DNA of 64,000 nucleotides from Styela clava (taxonomy: Eukaryota; Chordata; Ascidiacea; Stolidobranchia; Styelidae): the NCBI RefSeq assembly GCF_964204865.1, contig NC_135251.1, positions 18,352,001 to 18,416,000 on the forward strand, read 5' to 3'. Within the stretch, counting starts at the first letter, position 1, and each line of letters opens with the position of its first letter. The notes beneath the pieces were generated by a model. It made no database searches and was not told the DNA's origin. It saw only the letters and a list, made by a program, of their open reading frames with translations. Positions 21,836 to 32,507 of the stretch are shown in pieces. A program made the position numbers and the translations under genes.

Positions 21836-24600
21836 ATGAAGGTGAAGTAAATTTTTAAGATTTATTCATCTATTCTAGATTATTTGAATATATGCACTGT
21901 TCCACTATTGTTAATGGTGGATAATTCACGGACGAAAATTTAAAATACAATTTTTTTTTACTTTCAGGCACATCAAGTCAGCGGTGTAATTATACTTGTA
22001 TTCCTTGCAAATTGTCAAAGATGTTTTTCACGTCGAATTTATGATGCAGAAGCTCAATTTCTATCCAGGTAAGAAAAACAAATTAAAATGAGCCAACTTC
22101 GAAAAAATATTGATATGTAAGAAATGTATAAATATTTCCTCAATTTCCAGCGAACATCTAGATGAATCAGCTGATTTCCCAAGCTACAGAGAAATAAAAA
22201 GACAGTCGGTATGTTACAAAATAGATTTTCATAAATGTAATTTGTTGTAGCGATTGTTAAGGTGGTTTTCAAGCTCTATATCAGTGGTTCTCAACCGGGG
22301 GTTCGCGAAGCATTTCCAGGGGGTCCGCGATTAAATTTAGATTTTATGAAATTATTTGCATTTTAATATCGTTTTTATTTGTAATACGCTCGAACATTTG
22401 CTGCCTATGACAATGGGACAATAGCCTACAAAAACTATTTTGATTTACCTCCCGTAGACCTATTGTGACAAATACGAGTTATGACATCACAATGATAAAT
22501 ACGAGAACGCAGCTACAGTGATTTCAAGGGTATGTAGTCATTGGTCACATTCTCATTTGAAGCGAAGTAGCTAGTTGTTCTACAGCCAACAAAGGAGATC
22601 GTGTTGCTTTCCAAAATTTAACCAGCATGGCTAAATCGAGAAAGTACTCGGAAAGTTATCTTGAAATGGGGTTTACCTCAGTGTCAGAGGGTGGCAAGGA
22701 AAAACCGCAATGCGTTTTATGCTATGCTGTCCTCAGCAACTTTCTCAAAAATCCCTTTCTCAGTTTTGGAGCGCCATTTTGCCGTCGGACCCAAAAGTAT
22801 CGATGGAAGCATTACGTGTTATTGTCCCATTTGCCTCCACTTACCTTTGTAAAAGTGGATTTTCTGCTCTCGTCCATATCAAATGCAAGGCTCGTAGCCA
22901 ACTAAACGTCGAAGACGATATGCGTCTATCGTTATCGAAAACACGACCACGTATTTCAAGACTTGCTTCTGATATGCAACAGCAGAAATCCCATTAAGTG
23001 TTTTCGATTTTACAAAATAAATGAAAATGTCCACTAGTTTGGTGTTATTATTGACTTGGTTAAATCTGTATGGAACATTAGGTTGCTGTTCAAGCTATAA
23101 ACTAAATTTCAAATAAAAAACATTTGAGAGCACCAGAAGGGTCCGCAAAGACAAAAAGGTTGAGAACCACTGCTCTATATTAACAAATTTTCTCCAAGAA
23201 TACTAATTGACTGCGTAAAACAACCAAGCACTATAGCACGTCAATTGAAGTTAAGGATGCTTGGATAAAAAACATACAGCCCCGGTGCACACAACTACCT
23301 ACCGTATGTCATGTTGTAAGCGGCGCAACGCTTTTCTCTGTGGTCTATGTGGCACCTGTATGTCATATGTAGCATTCCCACTGTTGTTGATTATGCAAAA
23401 TTAAACCGCTTTTGAATTATAGGCTGACCCAAAAGTATCGATGGAAGCATTACGTGTTATTGTCCCATTTGCCTCCACTTACCTTTGTAAAAGTGGATTT
23501 TCTGCTCTCGTCCATATCAAATGCAAGGCTCGTAGCCAACTAAACGTCGAAGACGATATGCGTCTATCGTTATCGAAAACACGACCACGTATTTCAAGAC
23601 TTGCTTCTGATATGCAACAGCAGAAATCCCATTAAGTGTTTTCGATTTTACAAAATAAATGAAAATGTCCACTAGTTTGGTGTTATTATTGACTTGGTTA
23701 AATCTGTATGGAACATTAGGTTGCTGTTCAAGCTATAAACTAAATTTCAAATAAAAAACATTTGAGAGCACCAGAAGGGTCCGCAAAGACAAAAAGGTTG
23801 AGAACCACTGCTCTATATTAACAAATTTTCTCCAAGAATACTAATTGACTGCGTAAAACAACCAAGCACTATAGCACGTCAATTGAAGTTAAGGATGCTT
23901 GGATAAAAAACATACAGCCCCGGTGCACACAACTACCTACCGTATGTCATGTTGTAAGCGGCGCAACGCTTTTCTCTGTGGTCTATGTGGCACCTGTATG
24001 TCATATGTAGCATTCCCACTGTTGTTGATTATGCAAAATTAAACCGCTTTTGAATTATAGGCTGATTGTCCATCAATCATTGACTCGCCAAGACATTGTC
24101 CATACGTCAGAGGATACTCTGGAACGAATGATCAAGAAAATCTATCAGGAAGTAGCATTACTCCTTGGACAACAAGGTAAGTTGATCAGGTTCGATTGAT
24201 CGTTTTACAAACATAAAATTTGCATTGACTGTTGTTTTAACATTACAACGCGGGGTTGCATTATGTTACTTTATTTTGTAGTGGAAATGTAGGACAATTT
24301 TGAGAAAATATTTGAACCTTCAATTTTTCATTTTATAAAAGCATTATGTTTTGATTTGTTTACAGAATTGACATGGATCCTTTACGCTCACCCCAGGCTT
24401 TTCCAGTAGTGTGTTGTGCATGCACCCACTGCGTTGACATGTCTGGTTCCGAGCCTAAAATCCTGCGAGAACATTACAGTGAGAAAGTCTACGTAAAAAA
24501 GGAAGTGAGAAGAGCGGAGGATGGATTTCGACCTCGCTATATCAAAGTAGCTGTTGGATGCACCTGTGTTCACAAACCCTTTGGTGGACATCGAATGTAA
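21836..24600 (+). CDS. IL-17 family cytokine, copy 2 (5 exons, 171 aa)
   Basis: Tandem paralogue of the gene at 6343-8452. Exons are 21836-21841, 21968-22068, 22151-22208, 24061-24176 and 24366-24600, with exon lengths (6, 101, 58, 116, 235) and phases identical to copy 1. All cysteines and the VAVGCTCV hallmark are kept. Visible protein differences are few: Arg to Lys in the EIRRQS motif, and two Ile to Met changes around exon 5 (DMDP and VDMSG). Intron 3 holds the hAT element plus a 638-bp duplication that copied the exon 4 acceptor to about 23421, which may disturb or diversify splicing. Otherwise the gene looks functional. Confidence 0.9.
22282..23172 (+). mobile_element. hAT (ZBED-type) element in IL-17 gene 2 intron 3
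   Basis: Same insertion as 6785-7662, with CAGTGGTTCTCAACC termini and the CTCTATAT duplication at 22274-22281 and 23173-23180. It encodes the BED-like start (22627 on) and the C-terminal dimerisation region (to 22997), with the middle deleted. It is slightly longer than the unit 1 copy because of a small indel near 22435. Confidence 0.92.
22788..24063 (+). repeat. 638-bp tandem duplication inside IL-17 gene 2
   Basis: 22788-23425 and 23426-24063 are near-identical direct repeats, with a short GA overlap at the junction. The unit spans the 3' half of the hAT element, the rest of intron 3, the exon 4 acceptor and the first bases of exon 4 (GCTGA). Unit 1 has a single copy, so this happened after unit duplication. 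Confidence 0.92.
23423..23635 (+). other. Cryptic exon: duplicated acceptor leading into hAT frame
   Basis: The duplicated acceptor (TTATAG ending at 23422) is followed by GCTGA from exon 4 and then hAT sequence. From 23423 the phase set by exon 3 (phase 0) gives an open frame of 70 residues. It runs through the hAT C-terminal dimerisation motif (MEALRVIVPFASTYLC) to the transposase's own stop at 23635. Spliced to exons 1-3 it would make a 125-residue protein with the IL-17 signal peptide and no cystine knot. Whether it is used is unknown. Confidence 0.5.
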
Positions 24601-24914
24601 CCTGAAACATGAAGTTTAATTTGTCGTTTACTTTTAAAATATGTTTTAAAATATTTTGAGAATTTCATCAAATGCTTTAAATACTTTTAGGAAATGTTTT
24701 ATGTACTACAGCCCAACGAAGTAAAGTTTGTCTCGTGTGGCGGTTGATTTTTATGAAGCGTGTAAATATTTTATATATTCTACGAAAAGGAATCGATTTC
24801 AAGGAAAAGTCTACACTGAATTTATTCACACAAAGTTATTTATATGTTCGTTTTTCATATAAAAATCATGTGAATTTTGTTCTACTTTATTGTGAATAGT
24901 ATTATTATTTAGTG

Positions 24915-24996
24915 CAGTGGTTTTCAGCCCTTTTGGTGGAGCAAAACCCCAATGAAACATTCCAGAGGCTCGCTGATCCCCGGTTGAAAGCCACTG
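24915..24996. mobile_element. 82-bp hAT MITE
   Basis: Termini CAGTGGTTTTCA and TGAAAGCCACTG with perfect 8-bp duplication ATTTAGTG on both sides. Longer version of the 48-bp remnant at 8766-8813. Confidence 0.85.
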
Positions 24997-25241
24997 ATTT
25001 AGTGTGTATTTAAGCTATTATTTATCAATACATATATTTTTTTCTGCGTTTAATCATTGACTATTTTACCAAACGAGTGTTATAATAAATAATGTAAGTG
25101 TGTTAAAATATGTTAATCTCAGAGTTTTTGAAAATGTCGAAATGTTTTGCGATAAAATTAATATGAAGGAAACACTTAGAATGTGTCAAAATGTACCCAT
25201 TATTTGGCTCTTTGCGAGATTTTGAAACAAAATTAAAGGCA

Positions 25242-25247
25242 AATAAA
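25242..25247 (+). terminator. Candidate polyadenylation signal for IL-17 gene 2
   Basis: AATAAA at the same relative place as 9070 in unit 1, within otherwise diverged 3' sequence. It could be the transcript end. Confidence 0.3.
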
Positions 25248-25532
25248 GAAGAATCTTCTATTTCTTCATCAGTTTGGACTATTTATTATATTTGGATGTT
25301 CGATTTATAATGGTTTCTATATCACAGCTGTTCACATAACCAGTATTAACGTTTATACCGCTAATCGTTCGTTACAGATCACAAAAGAAACAAGACGTTT
25401 ATGTTTGTCAAATAAAATAGGAAAGAATATTTTGTATCGTAATAGCAATCTTTCAATAGTATAATTGAAGTGTAATAAAATTACGTGAAGTGTAAATACT
25501 TATAAACTTTGATTAGCAGTGATTGCGATCAT

Positions 25533-25648
25533 TGTTCATTGTTGATAGTTGTAAAATGCTTGTCTGAAGAAGTCTGACCTCGGTCAGACGAAACGTTACA
25601 GAAATATATTTGTGTTCGTGTGCAGCAAGTCTCTTGAATTGAATAGAT
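25533..25648 (+). repeat. Short insertion with hammerhead-like core
   Basis: Present in unit 2 only; unit 1 reads straight through at about 9337. It contains CTGAAGA (25564-25570), then a perfect 8-bp hairpin stem GTCTGACC/GGTCAGAC (25572-25589), then GAAAC (25590-25594). This matches the conserved order of a hammerhead ribozyme core, as carried by Penelope-like and other retroelements. Stems I and III are not clear, so the motif may be partial. Confidence 0.45.
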
Positions 25649-26026
25649 TTGTTGTTTTTACTCGTGTTTTAGCAGAACATGGAACCAACGCGATTTGAAA
25701 TCAAATAACCGTTTCGGTCGGGTTTTACTTATGATTCCACCGATTATGTTGAATATGAATACCTATAATCAGCGTATAGCGTTTTTATACTGCAGGATGG
25801 TGACCAAACAACGTAAAAACGATCCATAGAACCACTTCGTTTACTTTCTGAAAAATATAAATATTGCAATGTTCAATATGCCCTAAAATTACTAGAGCGA
25901 TGAATGGCTTTGTAGCACCACATTACAGTGGTAGCAGAGTAATGCTTTGATTGCTGCTTTGATTGTCGTCAGATCTTTTTGCAAGAAAACATTATTTTAA
26001 CAACGTGTTTAAAATTTGTTATTGAT

Positions 26027-28717
26027 GTTGTAGTAGTTGCTAGTCAAATGAGTCGGTAAAAATTCAGAAATTTCTAAGACTTTTATAATTTAGTGAGACG
26101 ATAAATATGTCTTTCGTGTCACTTTAAACATGGCGTGAAATATAAAAAATTGCATTAGAATTGGGACAATTATTTCTTTTTCTGTAATTTAGAAAAACGT
26201 CAACGTGTTTCGAATAGAGACAATTGTCACAAGAGGGTAAATACAAGCTTGTTATAAGAAAGAATTCATAATTTATTCATTTAATTTAGATCGAATTAAA
26301 CGAGTTTAATCTTTTTTTCGTATACTATTAAGAAATTTGGTTATATTCACTATCTTTCTCTAAACTCTAACAATTCCGGTTATAGTATGATCAATGACTT
26401 TGGAAAATGAAATATAAGGGCACAATGGTCATAATATATCTATATAGGATTGTGTTTGTTATCCGATCAAAAGTACCAGAATTTTACGTAGTAGGGTAAT
26501 AGGAACGGCTAATATATTAAGAAATGGCGCGAAATTAATGCAGAACATGGCATGTTTGAATAAGACATTTCTAAATTATCTATGAGCTTAGAGACAGGCT
26601 CTTATGTTTTTATTATTTAGAACTCCAGGTCCTCTTGTACGAGAGATCATTCCATTTTCATCCATTTGGGCAACATAATTTTCAATTACCTTTAAAATAT
26701 GCATACATAGGCACAAACACGCGCCATATGCGCGTACTATACGCACCATATTGCTGTATGTAGCGCACTGAACGTTTTCTGCACCCTTTTTACTTATCGA
26801 TCTTGATCGGTAAGTATGTTGATAGGTATTTGTCTGTTTGGCTGTTGGACACACGCGATATCTCACGAAAGCGAGGTTGAATCCGCTCCAAATTCTGCAT
26901 GTGTATTCATCATATATCGGATCAGAAGCCTATTGATTTCGGTTGAATTATGTCGAATAATTAGCGATGTATTATTTAATTAGTGATGGGACACGCAGTG
27001 TCGCTATTGATTCATAGCGAAAGATACACGCCACTAGATCCATAAGTCGGCGGTTTCTGATCGCTATCTCGTTTCATTGGTTGCTGGACATATCCATTAA
27101 CCAAATATCCATTAACCAAATTGTGCCTCATGTGATGGCTGCATGAAACGAAGTCGTATTGTGATATATGAATTTATTGATTCGTCAACCGAAAACAGCC
27201 ATAAACGAAAGCAAACAATGATAACAGACACAATGTATTGCGTTGGAGGAGGCGATATGACCGTCAATGTCAACACGCCTCAAATTCACTGTTATGATTA
27301 GGATTCACAATTATTGGAGGAAATGTATAAATACAAAGTCTAGATACTAAGGAATTCACCATTTTTATTAAATTATGAAAGTATAGACATGTTATACTTT
27401 CAGATTGGAATGCTAATTAATATGAAAAATTACATTTTTTTGAGAACCATTATTTTTGCGCAATGATTAATTTGCTTCACTTGACAGAAACATTGCGAAA
27501 GCCTATACTTCGCTAACCAGTTGGATTGATTTTAGCATTGTTGAACTTGTTTCTACGCATATGGGTCTTGATTAGAGAAAGCTTGCGAAGCTGAAAATAA
27601 TTTCACGGGTCCGTCAATGGTCCAAGATCATAGCAAAAAACATGGAAGGTGTAGATTGTTGTGATATGCCGTTATCTTGGTGTTGAAATAAAATCGGCTG
27701 TGATCAAGAGTAAATAACACCAAAGAATTAAATAGCCATATCATATGCGCACAAATACATACAGTAAATACGGAAATTCCGCTACATTCATATTGACAGA
27801 TCAATATTCATGTTTTTCCAACAGCACAAGAAATGAATTTGTCGTTGATAAACATCAAAATGAATGGGAAGGTAATGTGCTTGAAGAAAAACGAATGAAT
27901 TTCAGATACCGTAAATCTAATTGCAAAACGCGCCATAGGATATCTTACGAAATTTTTCGACATCTTATGTGAACTTGCTTCGCACTTAGTCTAGAAATAT
28001 ACTCTAATCACAGTTTCTCTCTCTAAGGGGAGAAAGGTCTCTTCAGGAGCAATAAATTATCAGTTTCGAAAAGGAAAACTTACGATGAATTACCTAAACC
28101 AATTTTTTGACCAAGATATGGTAGCTCATAATCACGCCATTTTGACTAATTATTATAAAGTGAACATGGGGGAATGTTTGCTTGGTTACATTGCGATACC
28201 CTGATAATAATTGGTGCATAGAAATTTAAACGTCTTTATTTTGGTGACACTACGTATTTCCATTCACATTATCTGTTGATCACTATACCGATACAAGAGA
28301 AGAATTTTGTATGGGTATACCATTTGCATATTAAACGTCTTATGTTCTAACTACTAATTAAACTGACGCCGTCCTGACGTTTATAGAGACAACATTGAAA
28401 TTCCGTGAATTCAAAAAACATTAATCCCGACAACGGGATTAGGAAAAGGGCTATTCCCAATTGAGATATTTTAAAAAACACTCAAAAATTGTTTGCCAAT
28501 GAATACAAATATCTGCCAATGGTTTAGTACACGCTAAAATTGTTCTGCGGGCCGCACGGAATGTGTCCGGGGGCCGCATACAGCCCGCGGGCCGCAGTTT
28601 GGACCACCCTGTTCCAGAGAAATCCATGTAAAACAGGGGTGATTCATCATATCATATGAGAATTATTCACTCTGCATACGGCTATGTGTCGAAATATTAT
28701 ATTAGAATGTTTTAGAA
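26027..28717. repeat. Diverged partial third copy of the unit head
   Basis: Resembles the first 1.9 kb of units 1 and 2 (for example 26043-26180 against 1-180, 27060-27300 against 215-415, and 27740-28350 against 860-1480) but with many substitutions and indels. It retains the segment deleted in unit 1. Homology stops at about 28717, which is exactly where units 1 and 2 carry a hAT fragment (1890 and 12630). No IL-17 exons follow, so this is a remnant or an older array end. Confidence 0.8.
28368..28614. mobile_element. hAT-type fragment in the third unit copy
   Basis: Replaces unit sequence between counterparts of 1484 and 1790. Its right end has the GC-rich hAT-style terminus GCCGCAGTTTGGACCACCCTG. 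No matching left terminus is seen, so it is truncated. No coding region. Confidence 0.5.
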
Positions 28718-28825
28718 TAATCTCCAATATATTATGACGTCAAGAATTATATTTAGTCTTGATGTCATTATTTCCAAAATTATTGGTTAATTTGTTACAC
28801 ATAAACGTTGAATATTTCGCTTTTT

Positions 28826-29481
28826 GGACACGGTAGTGGACATAACAATTGTTTCAATATTATGTTGTTGTTCTTGTTCTTTGACACGTTTTTAAAAAGT
28901 CGCTCTTCTTTTTGATTACTTGACCAATTGCTTTGGAATTTTCAGTAGTCAAATATTGATTTTTTTGCCAGAAAGCTATCACTTTTACTTATTTCCAAAA
29001 TTTCTGTGAACTTCGAGAGATTCGTTTCTTATGTGTCAGAATAAAAAATAGCGACACCTTGTGACGTGTCCATATATTTGAGCACAGCTCTCATGTTGTT
29101 ATTGGACACGCAGTGGACATAACGATGGTTTTGGCGTTATGTTGTTCTTGTTCTTTGACACGTTTGAAGAAATCGCTTTTCTCTGTGGTTACTGGACCAA
29201 TCGCTTTGAAATTTTCAGTGAGCAGAGATTATTATTTTTGCTAGAGGGCTTTTACTTTTTGCTATGACGTCATCAAAAAATATGTGGATCTACGTGTCCA
29301 TATATTTGAGCATAGCTCTCTTGTTGTTATTGTTATTCTTCGTCATCATCATTATAAAATCGCTTTTCTCTTCGAGTACTGGACCAATTGCTTTGAAATT
29401 TTCAGTGGTGAAAGTTTGATTTTTTTCAAGAAGGCTATTACTTTTATTTATTTTTAAATGTTCTATGAATCCTATGAGATC
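28826..29481. repeat. Three diverged tandem copies of a ~230-bp repeat
   Basis: Copies start near 28826, 29104 and 29311. Each contains a GACACG(T/C)-rich opening, a CTTGTTCTTTGACACG or related stretch, ACTGGACCAATTGCTTTGAAATTTTCAGT, and a CTATTACTTTTA-like end. A further copy lies in an esterase intron (about 43825-44030). Noncoding and dispersed. Confidence 0.65.
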
Positions 29482-29639
29482 TGATATTTCATTCTAAATT
29501 TCGCTATTTTTAAATTTACTCATGGGAACACTGTTTTAAAAAATAAACTTTTTTCTTTGCATTTACCGATGTAGATTTCATTCTCTCATTCGTGAGTTCA
29601 TATATCACGCATATATCAATAGCTTCTTATATAAATTGT

Positions 29640-30163
29640 CATCGTAGGTTATCATCAAAAACACCTGTCAAAAATCTGTCTCTAATCAACTCATCTCTGA
29701 GATCACCCAATTCGCAAGACTTGGCTTGGTTTTCAAGTCTACAACAATTGTTTGAATAGATTCATCTGTTATCGGAGCTCTCATGTTAAATTGAGGTCTT
29801 GTTAGGACTATGTTTACTTGGGTAGGGATATTTCAGCAAATTTTCTTTTCGAGCATTCTGGATCATTACGAGATTCAGCAGGAACGTCACCTTCATTTGG
29901 CTCATATTTTGCCGTTGCTCTGCCGTCTTTCCCAATCAAATTAATTTATATGAAAGCTTTAGCTTTGTCTGTTTAATCACTGTACAGTGCTCTGATAAAA
30001 TTATCATATTCACGAACATATATTTACCAGTTCCTAGCAACATTACCATAAAAAATCAGAGGATCTGGTCTGTTTAATGACGAATCAGCCTTAAAATAAT
30101 CACCTTTAAATTGATTTCTTACTGACGCGATTTTTTGAAATCTTTAGGAAATTTCAAATCAAT
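29640..30163 (-). pseudogene. Decayed Ty3/gypsy-type gag
   Basis: Read on the minus strand, fragments in several frames resemble a gypsy-class gag capsid: LIGKDGRATAKYEP-type and PQFNMRAPITDESIQ-type pieces, ending with the characteristic CELGDLRDELIRDR segment and GVFDDNLR. Several stops and shifts break it, so it is a pseudogene. It follows a candidate primer binding site and LTR on the same strand (30164-30414). The rest of the element is not seen. Confidence 0.6.
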
Positions 30164-30414
30164 CCCGCTTCTAGCACCATGTTTGTTTGTGGGTAAACAA
30201 TGAACTGCTCAAGATGCTTGAGTATATTACGGATATAACATAGACATCTTAAATCACATCACCAAGCAGCATGCAGTACACTACAGCAAAAGAGAGAGAG
30301 CTCAGCGGTGACACCAAGCGACATAATTAAAGCATTAATAATGACGTCATAAATATCATCTTACGAATATGCACCAAATCGAAGCATTAGAATTATTGCG
30401 CTATATTCACAACA
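30164..30414 (-). mobile_element. Candidate LTR plus primer binding site of the gag relic
   Basis: On the minus strand, TGGTGCTAGAAGCGGG (30179-30164) has the form of a tRNA primer binding site. It directly follows a segment ending CACAAACAAACA, and that segment would begin TGTTGTGAATAT at 30414. This gives a TG...CA LTR of about 235 bp. The partner LTR was not found. Confidence 0.45.
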
Positions 30415-32507
30415 GAAAACTTTCTTCTACATTCAGTCATTCACCAACTACTTTTCTAGACAGAGTGATGTTCACTCATTTGGAACACGATCCTCTGCTG
30501 GATTTTCGTTTTATGTGAATCGTTTTTCAACCAATCTTACATAAAATTTCATTTAATTTAATGAAGTTAAGTTATGGACTGCACACCCTTATAGTATTTG
30601 AATGATAATTCCCATATACTCGCATTGAAAATTCTATAACTTAAATCTTATATTTCTCAATGCTCTGAAGACCCTTCTCAGTAAAGTGTGACACATTGCT
30701 TCTGATATAGGTATGCTTCCTGAAACCATCCATGTTTTTCTACTGTACAGCTGTGGCCTTTATTACCTATTCAGTTCAGCTGAACACTATATTTTCTTTG
30801 TATTTAACTGTTTCAAGCTCGTTGTGTCATATTCTGAAACTTATCACATGATATTTGCAGAATAAACCATAAAGGTGCTGCATTCTATCTCATTTTATTG
30901 TGTCAATAACCTTCCTCTCATCACTTTACGATCAAATAAAAAGCGATCATAAAATTTACGATCAAATGAAAAGCACCGATGCTGGGGACTACAGTGTTTC
31001 TTGTGTATGGTCATGTGATGTTTTTTTTTTACTTCTCACTTCATGTTAACTTTAATTACATATATTATAACAATATAATATTACTGTTATTTGTACAAAA
31101 CCTAGCTGATGGATTATAGATCCGCGTTAAATACCATTGAAAATAAAAAATTGCAATAGTTTCATTATTTAGCATCACAAAATTTGGTTTATAATCAACA
31201 CAAAGACAATAACAGAACGGATAAAAAAAATATCAAGAAGAGTACTAACAACAAATACCAATTCAACGAACTTATCCATTGGTGCATTTTCGTGTCCAAT
31301 AATAAATTCCGCGCTACGACTTCCTTGGATTCATGCTATTTGTTGGTCTCGAAGGCTACTCCACATTTTATTCAATTCGCGAAGAATCCGTTCAGATAAT
31401 ACTAATCGCCCGTGAACGAACGGTCTAGGACGCTGCGTGACTGAAGCGTACAGCATTGAGACACTTCTGGTACAGTGTGATGTTTTTCTGTGACATTTGT
31501 TTAAATTGAAGCATACATAAAATATTTTAATGGATTTGACAAGCCAGTGTTGGTGGGCCTTTTTACGTTTGTAAAGTTTTGCGCGAACATGCTTAGCCTC
31601 GGAGGAGTTTACATAATTTTCCCTTTCATTCTGAATTTGGTGAAAATAATTACATTTGGCATTCAAGAACCGGTAAAGAATAATACTGGGAAGAAATATT
31701 AAATTTCCCCTTTCTCTTCAAATACAAAAACAATTTCGATTTTTCATTGCAATTTTCTTTATATGTGTTGTGATGATTAGTGTTTGTTGTTCAATTTTCA
31801 ACGCACATACTCTTTTGTTTCAAAATTATTTAACATTTTGAAACTGAGCTCTTCACTCTTGAAACAGAATCTCAATGTGAAACTAAAAACTTGTAACGAC
31901 AAATTTTCGGCGAAAATATGAAGCTATTAAAAAGTTTGTATTGAAAATGACATAATTTTTGTTTTATCATAGTTATTGCACAACATCACCTCTTTTGTTA
32001 CATCAAATTGCCTTAGGCAAACTTTAGCCAAATGTAGTGCTTCGATTTCTCAGGCTAAGGCAAAGTTATCTTTTGAAGTATTCGTTGGTGTAAGTGGGTT
32101 GTGTATGATTGATACGAAAATATAGACAAAAGTAGCTTCAGAAAACTTGATTTGAGTGTTCAACTGCAGTAAGGATGCTTTTTATATTAAATATAAGAAT
32201 AGTTTTGGGGATCTTTTTTATGGAAAACGTGTCGTTAATGAATATAAATTATTGTGTAATACACTGTTCGTGGAATACTGTTGAAGGTTAAATAGTTTTT
32301 TGATAATACCCGGCGGTTAATTTACCGCTTTGGGCAACCTAGAAAATCCCCAATCTGATACAAAAGTCATTCCTGTACTGACGTAAACATTGAATATTAT
32401 ATTAGCACGATATTGTTTATTTACTTAAACAAGTGAAGAATGCGGGTAGAAATTTAAGAACCTTCATTAACCTTATAATTTAGTTTTAGGTCGAGATTTG
32501 TCAAACA
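30415..32507. other. Intergenic stretch with no complete gene
   Basis: AT-rich DNA upstream of the SRCR gene. The only coding-like signal is a short Ig-type fragment at about 30927-31016. A 111-codon minus-strand open frame at 31666-31331 shows no recognisable domain and I do not call it. The promoter of the SRCR gene should lie near 32400-32507 but no clear TATA element was identified. Confidence 0.5.
30927..31016 (+). pseudogene. Orphan Ig-domain fragment
   Basis: Plus-strand frame reading YDQMKSTDAGDYSVSCV matches the end of an immunoglobulin domain (D-x-G-x-Y-x-x-x-C). It is preceded by a direct repeat of TTACGATCAAAT. No flanking exons or matching Ig start were found. It may be an exon relic or a cryptic exon. 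Confidence 0.35.

Larger units (their letters stand above)
10519..26026. repeat. Tandem duplication unit 2 (carries IL-17 gene 2)
   Basis: Second copy of the unit at 1-10518, enlarged by the retroelement at 13041-18008 and by a 638-bp internal duplication at 22788-24063. A stretch matching unit 1 positions 2903-3123 is missing at about 18615/18616. Its right end runs into a third copy of the unit head at about 26027. Confidence 0.93.

Noticed and set aside
28826-29481. CRISPR-like array
   Set aside because: Three long diverged repeats without short regular spacers, in a eukaryotic context.
31331-31666. 111-codon minus-strand open frame
   Set aside because: No recognisable domain, no splice partners and typical length for chance frames in this sequence.
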